DNA of 64,000 bases from Pseudarthrobacter albicanus. GTDB taxonomy: Bacteria; Actinomycetota; Actinomycetes; Actinomycetales; Micrococcaceae. The stretch covers positions 1-64,000 of the forward strand of contig NZ_JAGPOT010000013.1 in the NCBI RefSeq assembly GCF_018224015.1. The letters run 5' to 3'. The position numbers were made by a program, and so were the translations under genes. A model generated the notes under the pieces. That model had not been told where the DNA came from. It saw only the letters and a program-made list of their open reading frames with translations, and did no database searches. Positions 1-7,959 of the stretch are shown in pieces (the stretch's first letter is position 1; every line of letters begins with the position of its first letter).

Positions 1-755
1 TTCGGGTGCCTCACTCGGCCCGGTAGTACCGCCGCTGAATAATGCGCCGCCATCTCCCGATACGCGTCGTTGAGCACGACCTCGCCCTCGCGCGGATGAG
101 AGATCACCCCGGTCTTGAGATTGTCGGGCACGAGCCGCGGGACCGTGCCGCCGAAGAACGCGAACATCTCCGCATGCGCGCGCAGCCACGAATCCTGCCG
201 CATATCCAGGCACGCCTCCACGAACGCATACCTGCTGAACGGCAGACACGCGACGAACAAATACACCTTCGAGACCTCTCCCGTTGCCGGATCGACCAGC
301 TGCATCGTCGGCCCGGACCAGTCGACCTCGATGCTGCGGCCGGCCTTGTGGCCGACCCGGGACGAGGCGCCAGTGACCATCGCGTGATCGCCATAAAGCC
401 TGCAGAACCGGTCATAACTCATCGCCGCTTGCCCCGCCCGACTGGATGCGTCGACATACTCCTGGTGCAGCAGCTTCAACGTCACCCCAACCCTGGCCAG
501 CTCCCGGTGCACCTGGCCCCAGTCCGGCTGCATAAACACGCTCTCGCGCACCCCGCGGCCGGGAAATAGCGCCAGATAAACCTCACCATCAGACAAATCA
601 GCAACGTCATCCCAGCCGAGCCCTGCCCGATCAGCAGCCTCGATCACCGCCTGAACGCTGTGCCGAGACATGCCCTGAGCAGACGAGATAGCCCTGCCCG
701 ATAGGCCTTGATTGCGAAACCGCAAAACCAGTTTCGCCTTGATCTTCCGTACCAT
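1..755 (-). CDS. istA: IS21-family transposase IstA (partial, runs off left edge)
   Basis: The reverse strand has an open frame starting at ATG 753-755 and still open at base 1, so about 250 N-terminal residues are visible. It begins with MVRKIKAKLVLRFRNQG, then a helix-turn-helix-like stretch (LSGRAISSAQGMSRHSV). A DDE integrase core follows, seen in the IEVDWSGPTMQLVDP and FVEACLDMRQDSW segments and in RLVPDNLKTGV. This order is that of IS21-type IstA, the transposase of a two-gene element whose helper ATPase IstB would lie beyond the edge. The short tandem boxes at 811-877 fit the IS21 terminal layout. Family assignment rests on recognised motifs. Confidence 0.85.
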   Translation of the reverse strand, partial: MVRKIKAKLVLRFRNQGLSGRAISSAQGMSRHSVQAVIEAADRAGLGWDDVADLSDGEVYLALFPGRGVRESVFMQPDWGQVHRELARVGVTLKLLHQEYVDASSRAGQAAMSYDRFCRLYGDHAMVTGASSRVGHKAGRSIEVDWSGPTMQLVDPATGEVSKVYLFVACLPFSRYAFVEACLDMRQDSWLRAHAEMFAFFGGTVPRLVPDNLKTGVISHPREGEVVLNDAYREMAAHYSAAVLPGRVRHP

Positions 756-810
756 TGCCGGTAATCCTTCCGCCACGTGGCCCTCACGTGGTGGAAGGAG
801 CCTTACAGAT

Positions 811-877
811 GGCGCTCACCCACACCGACACTGGCGCTCACCCACGCCAATCGGGATTCCGACCACGGCGCTCACCC
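811..877. repeat. IS21 terminal repeat boxes (three copies of an 11-mer)
   Basis: GGCGCTCACCC occurs three times, at 811-821, 833-843 and 867-877, all in one orientation, just upstream of the istA start on its own strand. IS21-family ends carry several short repeats that bind the transposase. The exact outer end and any target duplication could not be fixed; it probably lies within the next few tens of bases to the right. Bases 878-960 hold no gene I can support. Confidence 0.6.
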
Positions 878-960
878 GCACCACCTCTGGACCCCCTGAA
901 GGCCAATATTCAGAATACCTCAGCAACCCTTAACTGAACGGTATTGCGGCTAAGGCACGA

Positions 961-998
961 AGAAGCCCCGCGCACCTTGACCGGTGTGCGGGGCTTCT
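961..998. terminator. Bidirectional intrinsic terminator
   Basis: A 16-bp stem with one G-T wobble (961-976 with 983-998, six-base loop) has core AGAAGCCCCGC / GCGGGGCTTCT and a CTTTTC tail on the plus side. It sits just past the stop of the minus-strand glycosyltransferase gene ending at 1006, so it probably ended that transcript. Confidence 0.75.
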
Positions 999-1619
999 CT
1001 TTTCGTTAGTAGCCGAGGATTTTCCGCCACTCGTCAATGAGCCTTGCTTCCGAGATTCGATCCACAATCGTAGTGCTTGCCTGCGACATGCGCTCGCGGT
1101 GCTCCTCGTTCAGAAGCAGGAACGAGATCGAGTCGGCGAGGTCTTTGACGTTCCCTGGTTCCACGAGCATCGCGTCAATCCCGGGTCGGATGAGGTCCTG
1201 CGGCCCGTACTTGAAGCCATAGGAGACGGGCACGCAACCGGCGGCCATGCTCTCCCCCATGGAGAGGCAGAAGCCCTCGTAGGTGGATGCGACGATGGAC
1301 ACGGCGGCTTCAGAGAAAACTTGAGACGCGTCCGCAGTGAAGCCGGGAATATTCACCGAATCGCCCAGCCCCAGCCTGTCGATCTCGTCCCGGATCTTCC
1401 GCTCGTCGGCGCCACGCCCGTACAGCTCCAGCTGCGCATCAGGCACAATCTTCAGGACTTCCTTGAACGCCGACAGTACAGGAATTTGCCCCTTGACGTG
1501 ATCGAAGCGGCTGACCATGACAACCTTCTTTGGGTCGCGCGGGCCCACCCCTGTCGCGGGCGCCATGTGGTGCGGGATGACGTGGATGGATTCCTGGTAG
1601 CCGAATTGCTTCCAAAGGT

Positions 1620-3057
1620 GGCTCTCCTGACTCTTCCGTGGGCGTTTCCGGAGCGCCTTAACGACCACACGCCGCTTCCTGTCTAGGTTTCTGACTGTTC
1701 AAGGAACAGAAACTTTCAGACGGGAAAACGGCGTGCGAAATGCAAGACTATGGCGAACAATGCTCGGTGTCGAGAAAACGGTCGTCGAGGCCATCGAATT
1801 TGACGATGAATCCGGGGTTCTGGTCGCCTCGGTCAGGCCGACAGGCTCGATGCGCAACCGGTGCGGGATCTGCCTCCGCCGTTGCCCGAAATACGACCAG
1901 GGCCAGGGGCGACGGCGCTGGCGGGCACTGGACGCCGGGGCGATCCGGGTCGAGTTGGAAGCCTACGCCCCGAGGGTGTCCTGCCGGGTCCACGGCGTGA
2001 CCGTGGCCGCCGTGCCCTGGGCCCGGCATCAGGCCGGCCACACCCGCCATTTCGACGCGCAGGTCGCCTGGCTGGCCACGCAAACGTCCAAGACCGCCAT
2101 CACGGAGCTGATGCGTATCGCCTGGCGCACTGTCGGGGCGATCATCACCCGGGTCTGGGACGATACCAGCAAGGTCCACGACCAGTTCGCCGGCCTGAGG
2201 CGGATCGGTATTGACGAGATCTCCTACAAGCGCGGCCACAAGTATCTGACCGTCGTCGTCGACCACGACAGCGGCCGGCTGGTCTGGGCGGCGCCGGGCC
2301 AGGACAAGGCCACCCTGGGCACGTTCTTCGACGCCCTCGGGGCAGAACGCTGCGCCCGGATCTCCCATGTTTCCGCCGACGGGGCCGCGTGGATCGCCGT
2401 TGTCGTGGCCCGGCGGTGCCCGAATGCGGTCCGCTGCGCCGACCCGTTCCATGTCGTCAAATGGGCCACCGAAGCCCTCGACGAGGTGCGCCGGGGCGCG
2501 TGGAACGACGCCCGGAAGGCAGCCCGGACCACCGAGGCCAGGCGCGGCCGCGGCCGGCCCGCGAAAGACGCGCCGGCCCGCCCGGACAGTGCCCGCGCAG
2601 CCGGTCTGAAGAACTCCCGCTACGCGCTCTGGAAGAACCCGGAGAACCTGACCGAGAAGCAGCAGGTCAAGCTCGCCTGGATCGTGCAGACCGACCCCGC
2701 CCTCGGCCGGGCCTACTACCTCAAGGAAGGTCTCCGGGTCATTTTCAAACTACCCCACCACGAAGCCGCCGAAGCCCTCGATAAATGGGTTGCCTGGGCG
2801 CGCCGGTGCCGGATCCCCGCGTTCGTGAAGCTCCAACGCAGCATCGTCAACCACCGCGCCGCGATCCTCGCCGCCATCGAACACGGACTCTCCAACGGAC
2901 GCGTCGAATCGATGAACACCAAGATCAGACTCATCACCCGCATCGCCTTCGGCTTCAAATCACCCGAAGCACTCATCGCCCTCGCAATGCTCAGCCTCGG
3001 AGGTCACAAACCGGTGCTCCCCGGCCGAAACTAACCCACGGAAGAGTCAGGAGGGCC
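1620..3057 (+). mobile_element. ISL3-family insertion sequence, complete
   Basis: The element is 1438 bp. Its 23-bp terminal inverted repeats (1620-1642 and 3035-3057) differ at one base; the left end begins GGCTCTCCTGACTCTTCC and the right, reversed, GGCCCTCCTGACTCTTCC. It is flanked by the 8-bp direct repeat CCAAAGGT (1612-1619 and 3058-3065), the duplication size usual for ISL3. It has one transposase gene, which appears intact, and lies inside a glycosyltransferase gene of opposite orientation. The near-perfect ends and full-length transposase suggest a fairly recent insertion. Confidence 0.93.
1733..3034 (+). CDS. ISL3-family transposase
   Basis: This 433-residue protein carries out cut-and-paste transposition of the surrounding element. 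An N-terminal zinc-finger-like motif (C44, C47, C51 in CGICLRRC) is followed by a DDE catalytic domain. The first Asp is D161 in GIDEISYKRGHKY, another acidic site lies in SADGAAWIAV, and the final Glu is in SNGRVESMNTKIRL. The length is normal for ISL3. The GTG start at 1733 gives MRNARLWR, the usual ISL3 opening; ATG 1760 is an alternative. There is no internal stop or shift. Confidence 0.93.
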   Translation: MRNARLWRTMLGVEKTVVEAIEFDDESGVLVASVRPTGSMRNRCGICLRRCPKYDQGQGRRRWRALDAGAIRVELEAYAPRVSCRVHGVTVAAVPWARHQAGHTRHFDAQVAWLATQTSKTAITELMRIAWRTVGAIITRVWDDTSKVHDQFAGLRRIGIDEISYKRGHKYLTVVVDHDSGRLVWAAPGQDKATLGTFFDALGAERCARISHVSADGAAWIAVVVARRCPNAVRCADPFHVVKWATEALDEVRRGAWNDARKAARTTEARRGRGRPAKDAPARPDSARAAGLKNSRYALWKNPENLTEKQQVKLAWIVQTDPALGRAYYLKEGLRVIFKLPHHEAAEALDKWVAWARRCRIPAFVKLQRSIVNHRAAILAAIEHGLSNGRVESMNTKIRLITRIAFGFKSPEALIALAMLSLGGHKPVLPGRN

Positions 3058-4097
3058 CCAAAGGTCCTGCCGCTGCTCCTCAGTCAGGACAACGACAGCG
3101 TCGAACGTGGGGATGTGCTCGATGAGGTCCCGCATGTCCGGCCTGGTCCCGCTGCCGTACTTGTGAGGCTCAGCCAAGTGGTTGTTATGCACCGTGTAGA
3201 TCACCCGGGCACCGTTCTCCCGCTGCAACCGTTCAAGGGCCCTACGCCTCGTTCCGTACTCGGAGATGATGACAGGGATGGCGTCGCCCACTAGCACGAA
3301 CTCTTGCATCCAGTACGCGAAGAGATCTACGGAGTCTTGGAAGAACAGGCTCGCGTCGCCTTGGCGGTTGACCACGATACCCCCGGACCCGCCCGGAGCC
3401 GGGGTCCACGATCTCCTCCATATAACAGGTCCCATCGCGGCGGATGTAGCGGATGACCTCGGTCTTGTTGTCGGCATTCATCATCTCGACTTTGCACACC
3501 GCGCCCGCCTCGTCATGCCATTCCCGCCGGAGCCGTGTGCGACCCCGCATGTGGTCGATGAAGTTAACCTTCTGCCCGCGCCACCAGACGAAGTGTTTGT
3601 ATTCCCCGCCCTCGTAGCCGCGCTGGACCTCGGCGTTCTTGTTGTCCTGCACGTAATCCCACGCCTCGCCAGTCCCGAGGGGGGCGGTGTACTCGACGTC
3701 GGCGGGGTAGACGGATTGCCCGGCCAAGTCGTGGTGAAGGCTGCGGAACGTGATGAGGTCCTCAAGGCGGTCCATGAGCCGCGAAGTGTGCCGGTCATAG
3801 TCGCAGTAGAACTTGTCTATCAGAATCTCGGTGGAGACCGACGCCTTGGCTAGCGCTTCGGCCCGGCGGAGGACGGACATTCCCAGCCCTGTCGGATGCT
3901 CGGGCATACCACCGAACATGGCAACGTAAACGTGGGGATTCTGAGGTTCTGAAAGCATCCGCCAAGCATACAGCAGGCGATTGCGGGGGCGGATACGATG
4001 ACGGCGCGAGGTTTTGCTTGGACCGAGGCCGACGCCCGCGCGTTTCATCTCTGCCGCACCCCACGTCGCGACGCGGCCCCGGTCATAGCAGAAAAAT

Positions 4098-4123
4098 GCC
4101 CTCACCCCGCGTAGGGTAAGGGC
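4098..4123. terminator. Intrinsic terminator after the GT-D gene
   Basis: A 10-bp stem with one mismatch (GCCCTCACCC 4098-4107 with GGGTAAGGGC 4114-4123) has T-rich tails both ways (ATTTTTCT on the minus strand, CTTTT on the plus strand). It follows the stop at 4154 of the minus-strand gene and separates it from the broken glycosyltransferase downstream. Confidence 0.7.
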
Positions 4124-4153
4124 CTTTTGGTCATCTGCGCGTCGTCCCCCCGC

Positions 4154-5068
4154 TCAGCTTCGTGCGATAGGTGTGTGCTCTGGGAAAGCACCACCGTTAA
4201 TCACGTTGTTGTAGCTGCTGCTCAGGTGTCCAATGTCCAAGGCGCGTTTGCCGAGCTGCGCCAACCGGTGAGCCAAGACCGTACCTGCCGGTCCCAGGGA
4301 GATGAGAACCAGGTCGTCCTTACCATCCGCGAGGCGCCGGCTAAGGTCTTCTATGTCATTAAAGGCATCCCGCGGCATGGAATATTCGAAGCGCGTTGAA
4401 GCGACACTGTCGAACAAAGCCGGCTCCAAATCGAACCGGGATCCGTGCCCCGTCACGATGGCAACATTTTTGCCAGCCCACAAAGACTTCCAGCCCTCGA
4501 CGGCCTCCTGACCGAACGCCTGGAACATGAGGGGCCGGGACACGTGACTGTTGCCGAAACGCTCGGTGGCATCCAGCATTGGCTCAACCTGATCCCAGAC
4601 CTCGTGGTAAACCGTCGTCCAGTGAAGATCAACGAAGACGTTAGGCATACCGACCAAGAGCTTAGGAGCGCCTTCACCTTTAATGGCTTCCTTCAAACCC
4701 TGCTGAAGGCGAGCAGAGTTCTTCTGGAACGACACGTTGAAGTCGAGCCGGGTCATCATCCTGAACTCCCCGTCGCCGAAGCGCGCGAAGCTCAACTCCT
4801 CATCCCGGATCAGATCCAGCGTCTCCATGAACCCCAACTGCTTGGGGATGATCGCCGCACGGACTTGGCTGAGGAGCGGGGCTCCGAGAATGGTCTTCAA
4901 GCTCTCCACCGTGAGGCGCGTCTTGTTAGCTTCCCAATGTGTCTTGGTTGCCAGCTCTGTCTGAGTTTTCAGCTGGGACGCTACATCCGCGAGCAGCTTG
5001 TTCTGCTCCGCGAGGTGGTCAGAGATGGCCGCGAAGGGCGTTAACATGGTTTCAAGCTGGCTGGTCAA
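4154..5068 (-). CDS. GT-D fold glycosyltransferase (DUF1792 type)
   Basis: This 304-residue protein probably transfers a sugar onto a surface glycan or glycoprotein. Residues about 10-60 are polar and heptad-like (EQNKLLADVASQLKTQTEL), a likely coiled coil. The catalytic core starts near residue 75 with SFARFGDGEFRMM, the hallmark of the GT-D (former DUF1792) fold, and continues through IVTGHGSRFDLEPALF and LVLISLGPAGTVLAHRL. The start is TTG 5068, chosen for the strong GGGGAGAG ribosome site 4-5 bases upstream; the in-frame ATG 5047 would lose that site. It stands alone on the minus strand beside the broken TarM-like gene, so a joint role in decorating a polymer is plausible. Donor and acceptor cannot be read from the sequence. 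Confidence 0.78.
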   Translation of the reverse strand: MTSQLETMLTPFAAISDHLAEQNKLLADVASQLKTQTELATKTHWEANKTRLTVESLKTILGAPLLSQVRAAIIPKQLGFMETLDLIRDEELSFARFGDGEFRMMTRLDFNVSFQKNSARLQQGLKEAIKGEGAPKLLVGMPNVFVDLHWTTVYHEVWDQVEPMLDATERFGNSHVSRPLMFQAFGQEAVEGWKSLWAGKNVAIVTGHGSRFDLEPALFDSVASTRFEYSMPRDAFNDIEDLSRRLADGKDDLVLISLGPAGTVLAHRLAQLGKRALDIGHLSSSYNNVINGGAFPEHTPIARS

Positions 5069-5319
5069 GACTCTCCCCTGGTTGATGTGTGACTCGCAAT
5101 CTTACAACGCGCAGAGTCTCGCCTCGGCAATCGCTTCATGGAGGTCAGACGTGAAGACGCTACCGACCTTGTCCATTTTCGCTGCCAGCACCTCCTGGAC
5201 ATAAACGCTTTCAAGCGCGCTTACGGGGCGATTGCTTCCGAGGCGGTCTTGGGCTTTGTCTTAGTCTACTCATCCATAACAAACGATTCTAAGGCCCCAC
5301 CACCGCTACCATTTTCCGC
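5069..5319. other. Intergenic stretch with a short unassigned minus-strand frame
   Basis: No gene I can name. On the minus strand a stop-to-stop frame of about 45 codons ends at TAA 5102-5104. It reads protein-like (SALESVYVQEVLAAKMDKV, then SDLHEAIAEARLCAL) but lacks a convincing start and ribosome site; it could be a truncated gene tail or chance. No strong promoter was recognised. Confidence 0.3.
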
Positions 5320-5678
5320 ATGACATCCTTTACCCTCGGCGGCGCGACATACGACCTCGTGAAGCCTAACCCCGGGCACAACCCGGAGGACGCCAGGTCA
5401 TGGGAGCACGGGAGACGCCCGAAGGTGGTAGCCAGCCTACCGCTGGCGAGCGGAGAGGCTATCGATTTCTACGCGCACGCCGACCGGTGGAATCCGTCCC
5501 GCATTCTGGTGTCCTGGCTCGATGACGACAGGCACGTTCACTGGGCTTGGATCCCCGCCGGCAAACGTCCGCCGCGTCACGGATTCCGAATGGCATATCG
5601 AGGGGTACCGGCGCTGCCGGAGAATCTGCGGCACATCCAGTGGGGCAAGCGGCCCCCGGGCTTCCTTTCGGCTTTGAT
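5320..5678 (+). pseudogene. Hypothetical protein, phage-like, probably frameshifted
   Basis: The frame opens at ATG 5320 and reads smoothly through LVSWLDDDRHVHWAWIPAG (to about 5562). The original frame then turns basic and proline-rich, while the +1 frame reads NVRRVTDSEWHIEGYRR for about 17 codons. Near 5617 the first frame again looks like protein (PENLRHIQWGKRPPGFLSAL). Loss of one A at the AAA near 5563 and gain of one C near 5617 would give a single continuous protein. It may originally have run into the zinc-ribbon gene that follows. Function unknown; no ribosome site is evident. Confidence 0.4.
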
Positions 5679-6275
5679 GTTCGGCCGCGTCCGTATCCTT
5701 CTGCAAGACTCACTTAGTTGCAAACTGTCCGAAGCATGGCCCGTTCCTTGTGTCCGGGATCGTGAGCCTGGGACGGCGCTCCGCCATTACGTTCATCAAT
5801 AACCGTGTCGAGTGCCCGAAGTGCGGGGCTGACGCCGCGATGATCGCCGGCCACTACCGTTCGGATGCATCGGGCAAGGTCACGGCGATTCTATCGCCTA
5901 CGCCAGCCCAGATGCTTCGACTCCAGTCGGCATTGATGTGGGGGGTACCAGGCGATTCGGGCAGATGCCGATCCGGCGAATGTGGCGGCAAAGCTGCGGA
6001 AGACTGTTGAGAATCAGGCTCCCGCCCTAGTCTCCATGATCGACGCCGCTATCGGGCCCAAGGGAGCAGGGGTTGCGCAATGGATCGCCGTACTCCTGAC
6101 CGTCATCAATATGTTCATGTCCGGCCACCAGCAGCTGTCGCCGGAGGACGATTACAGGATCATTGAACAGGTCCAAAAGCAGGAGACTAAGGTTGATCAG
6201 CCGCCAACAACGGACACTCCGCCGCGCAAGAAGCTACCAGAACCGGGAACGGACCAGCCGACGCAATCGATGTAG
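5677..6275 (+). pseudogene. Zinc-ribbon hypothetical protein, frameshifted
   Basis: Two overlapping frames make one protein. The first holds two CPxxG knuckles (NCPKHGPFLVSG and VECPKCGADAAM), a zinc-ribbon pattern. The second continues AIRADADPANVAAKLRKTVE, then a hydrophobic stretch (QWIAVLLTVINMFMSG) and a polar, proline-rich tail. They join if the G6 run at 5940-5945 is read as G5 (LMWGYQAIRADAD). A further 1-base excess near 5697 would link the ribbon to ATG 5677 as MFGRVRIFCKTHLV; otherwise GTG 5750 is the first start. Membrane association via the hydrophobic segment is possible. Function unknown. Confidence 0.5.
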
Positions 6276-6334
6276 CTCCGGAACGACTCCGCTTTGTCCG
6301 GGGGAATCAGCTGTTGTCGGCCAGCACTTCGTTC

Positions 6335-6711
6335 TCAGGCCGCGGCTGGTAGCTGGCGGCTGCCCGATCTCTCGGGCAACGTGATGGCGGGCAGCTGGTC
6401 GAAGCCCTGCCGGATGCTCTCGGGCCGGAACTTCAGATAGATCGTAGTGGTGTCCATTTTCGAGTGCCGTATGCAGCGCTTCACTACGAAGTCGCTGACC
6501 CCGCTTCCTGCATCTCAATTGCAAGGGCCGTCCGCAGGTCATGGGGTCGGTGCTTGAGCCCGGCGCGCTTGATCGCGTCACGCAAAGACGGCGAGAGTGG
6601 AGGCGAAGAACACGGCCATTTAGCACCTGCCCGCATTATGCCCAGAGGCGCCCAAACATCGGTCTGATCATTCACCGGGCAGGGGATTTCATCAGGAACC
6701 ACGAACGTCAC
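6335..6711 (-). pseudogene. Tyrosine recombinase (phage integrase) C-terminal remnant
   Basis: On the minus strand the frame carries AIKRAGLKHRPHDLRTALAI (the H-x-x-R box) and, one base out of phase, VVKRCIRHSKMDTTTIYLKF, which holds the second conserved His/Arg and the catalytic Tyr. The two join if the C4 run at 6499-6502 had one more base. The TGA at 6335-6337 ends it. The N-terminal DNA-binding part and the first catalytic Arg region are missing, so this is a dead fragment. It suggests the neighbouring hypothetical genes arrived on an integrated element. No attachment site was found. Confidence 0.7.
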
Positions 6712-7959
6712 GTGAGAGATTCAAGCCCGCAACTACGCGAAGTCGAGGCCTTCAGAGGGGCCGTTGCGTCCACCATGATGCAGTTAAGGCAGGCCCACCT
6801 TCGCCACAACCATGTTGTGATCGGAAGGAAATACGCCAGCGTAGTTGCCCTTGGCGTCCAGGCTGGCGACAGTTTCCCACTCCCCAACCCGCATCTTGGA
6901 CGTAAAAATGTAATCGATGTAGGTTCCGTTGGCGGCCGGATTGGCGTTGGCCCTCGGGACGGTCCCCAGGCCGTTCCAGCTGTTCAGGTGGGTGTTGATC
7001 CGCTTCTCTGCCGTTGCGCCCATACTCGGGAATTCCTGCAGGTAGTCGTTACCGAGGGGATCCACGAGTCCTGCTGCCGTGAGGACGTCGTAGGGGGCGT
7101 TTGACGGTTTCAGCCATTTGCTGGAGTTCAAGTCGCCGGTGACAACAACGGGCAGGCCGGCCCTGTTTTGCGTCTTAATTACCGAGACGATGGCCTCCGC
7201 CTGCCTCTTTCGCAGCTCGTAGAAGCCGGCGGCCTTGCTGGAGGACAAGTGCGTGTCACCGAAGAAGAAGGTTTTGCCTGTGGATTTCTGCTTCACAACG
7301 GCCCAGGCGAAATAGCGCCGGTTTTCCGGGACGCTGCTCGCTGGCAGGGCGCTGGAACCCGACCGGATGACTTGTACAGCAGCGGGGTTGTAGAAGATCC
7401 GCGTTCCCTGCGAGGCCCCCCGATCCTGGAAAACGCAGCCATCCGGCGTCGTGGAGTTTACGCAGTTGTTCCGTTGCGTGTTGGTGAGTTCATATTGAGC
7501 GCCCGCAGATTTCAGCCTCTGCAGCAGGTCCTCGAACTGTGAGAGCCCTCCGGCATGCCCCGGCTCATCGAGCCAGCCCTGAGAGGCTTCCTGGACACCG
7601 AGAATATCGGGCATTCGCGACTTGATGGTGCTGACTACAGCTCCGCGCCGCCCGGCCCAGGAAAGCGCATTCGGATTCTCGTCATCCTCCGCGACGCAGT
7701 TGGCGCACATGACGTTGAAGCTCGCCACGGTGAGCGGGGATACCAGAGGCGCCGGAGCCGGCGGCAGCGGCTGGGTCTTGATGGCCAGGACCGGAGTGTA
7801 GGCGCTGAGTGACACCCCGGCGCCGTCGATGGCCCGAACCCGGAAGTAATACGTGGTTGAGGGGTTCAGCCCCCGCGTTTCGGCCGCCCTCATGCCGGCG
7901 TAGCGACGCAAGGTTGGCTTCGACATGTCCGGGCGGCTGGAAAACGCCACTCGATACCC

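Larger units (their letters stand above)
1006..3958 (-). pseudogene. TarM-like GT4 glycosyltransferase, disrupted by ISL3 element and a frameshift
   Basis: The N-terminal part lies at 3066-3958 and the C-terminal part at 1006-1619, separated by the insertion at 1620-3057. Removing the element and one copy of the 8-bp duplication rejoins the frame exactly as EEQRQDLW + KQFGYQES. A second lesion is a +1 shift at the C5 run 3380-3384 (G5 on the coding strand); one base less gives the continuous reading VRGIVVNRQ. The product matches the two intact glycosyltransferases at 12962-16362: a beta-rich N-terminal region (IRRDGTCYMEE) and a GT-B C-terminal half with VSRFDHVKGQIPVL and SMAAGCVPVSYGFKYGP. 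The likely start is ATG 3958 (MLSEPQNPHVYV); ATG 4048 upstream is possible. It probably once added sugar to a surface glycopolymer. Confidence 0.85.

Noticed and set aside
4106-4153. Possible small gene or riboswitch between the two accessory glycosyltransferases
   Set aside because: Only the terminator hairpin is present; there is no further conserved structure or frame.
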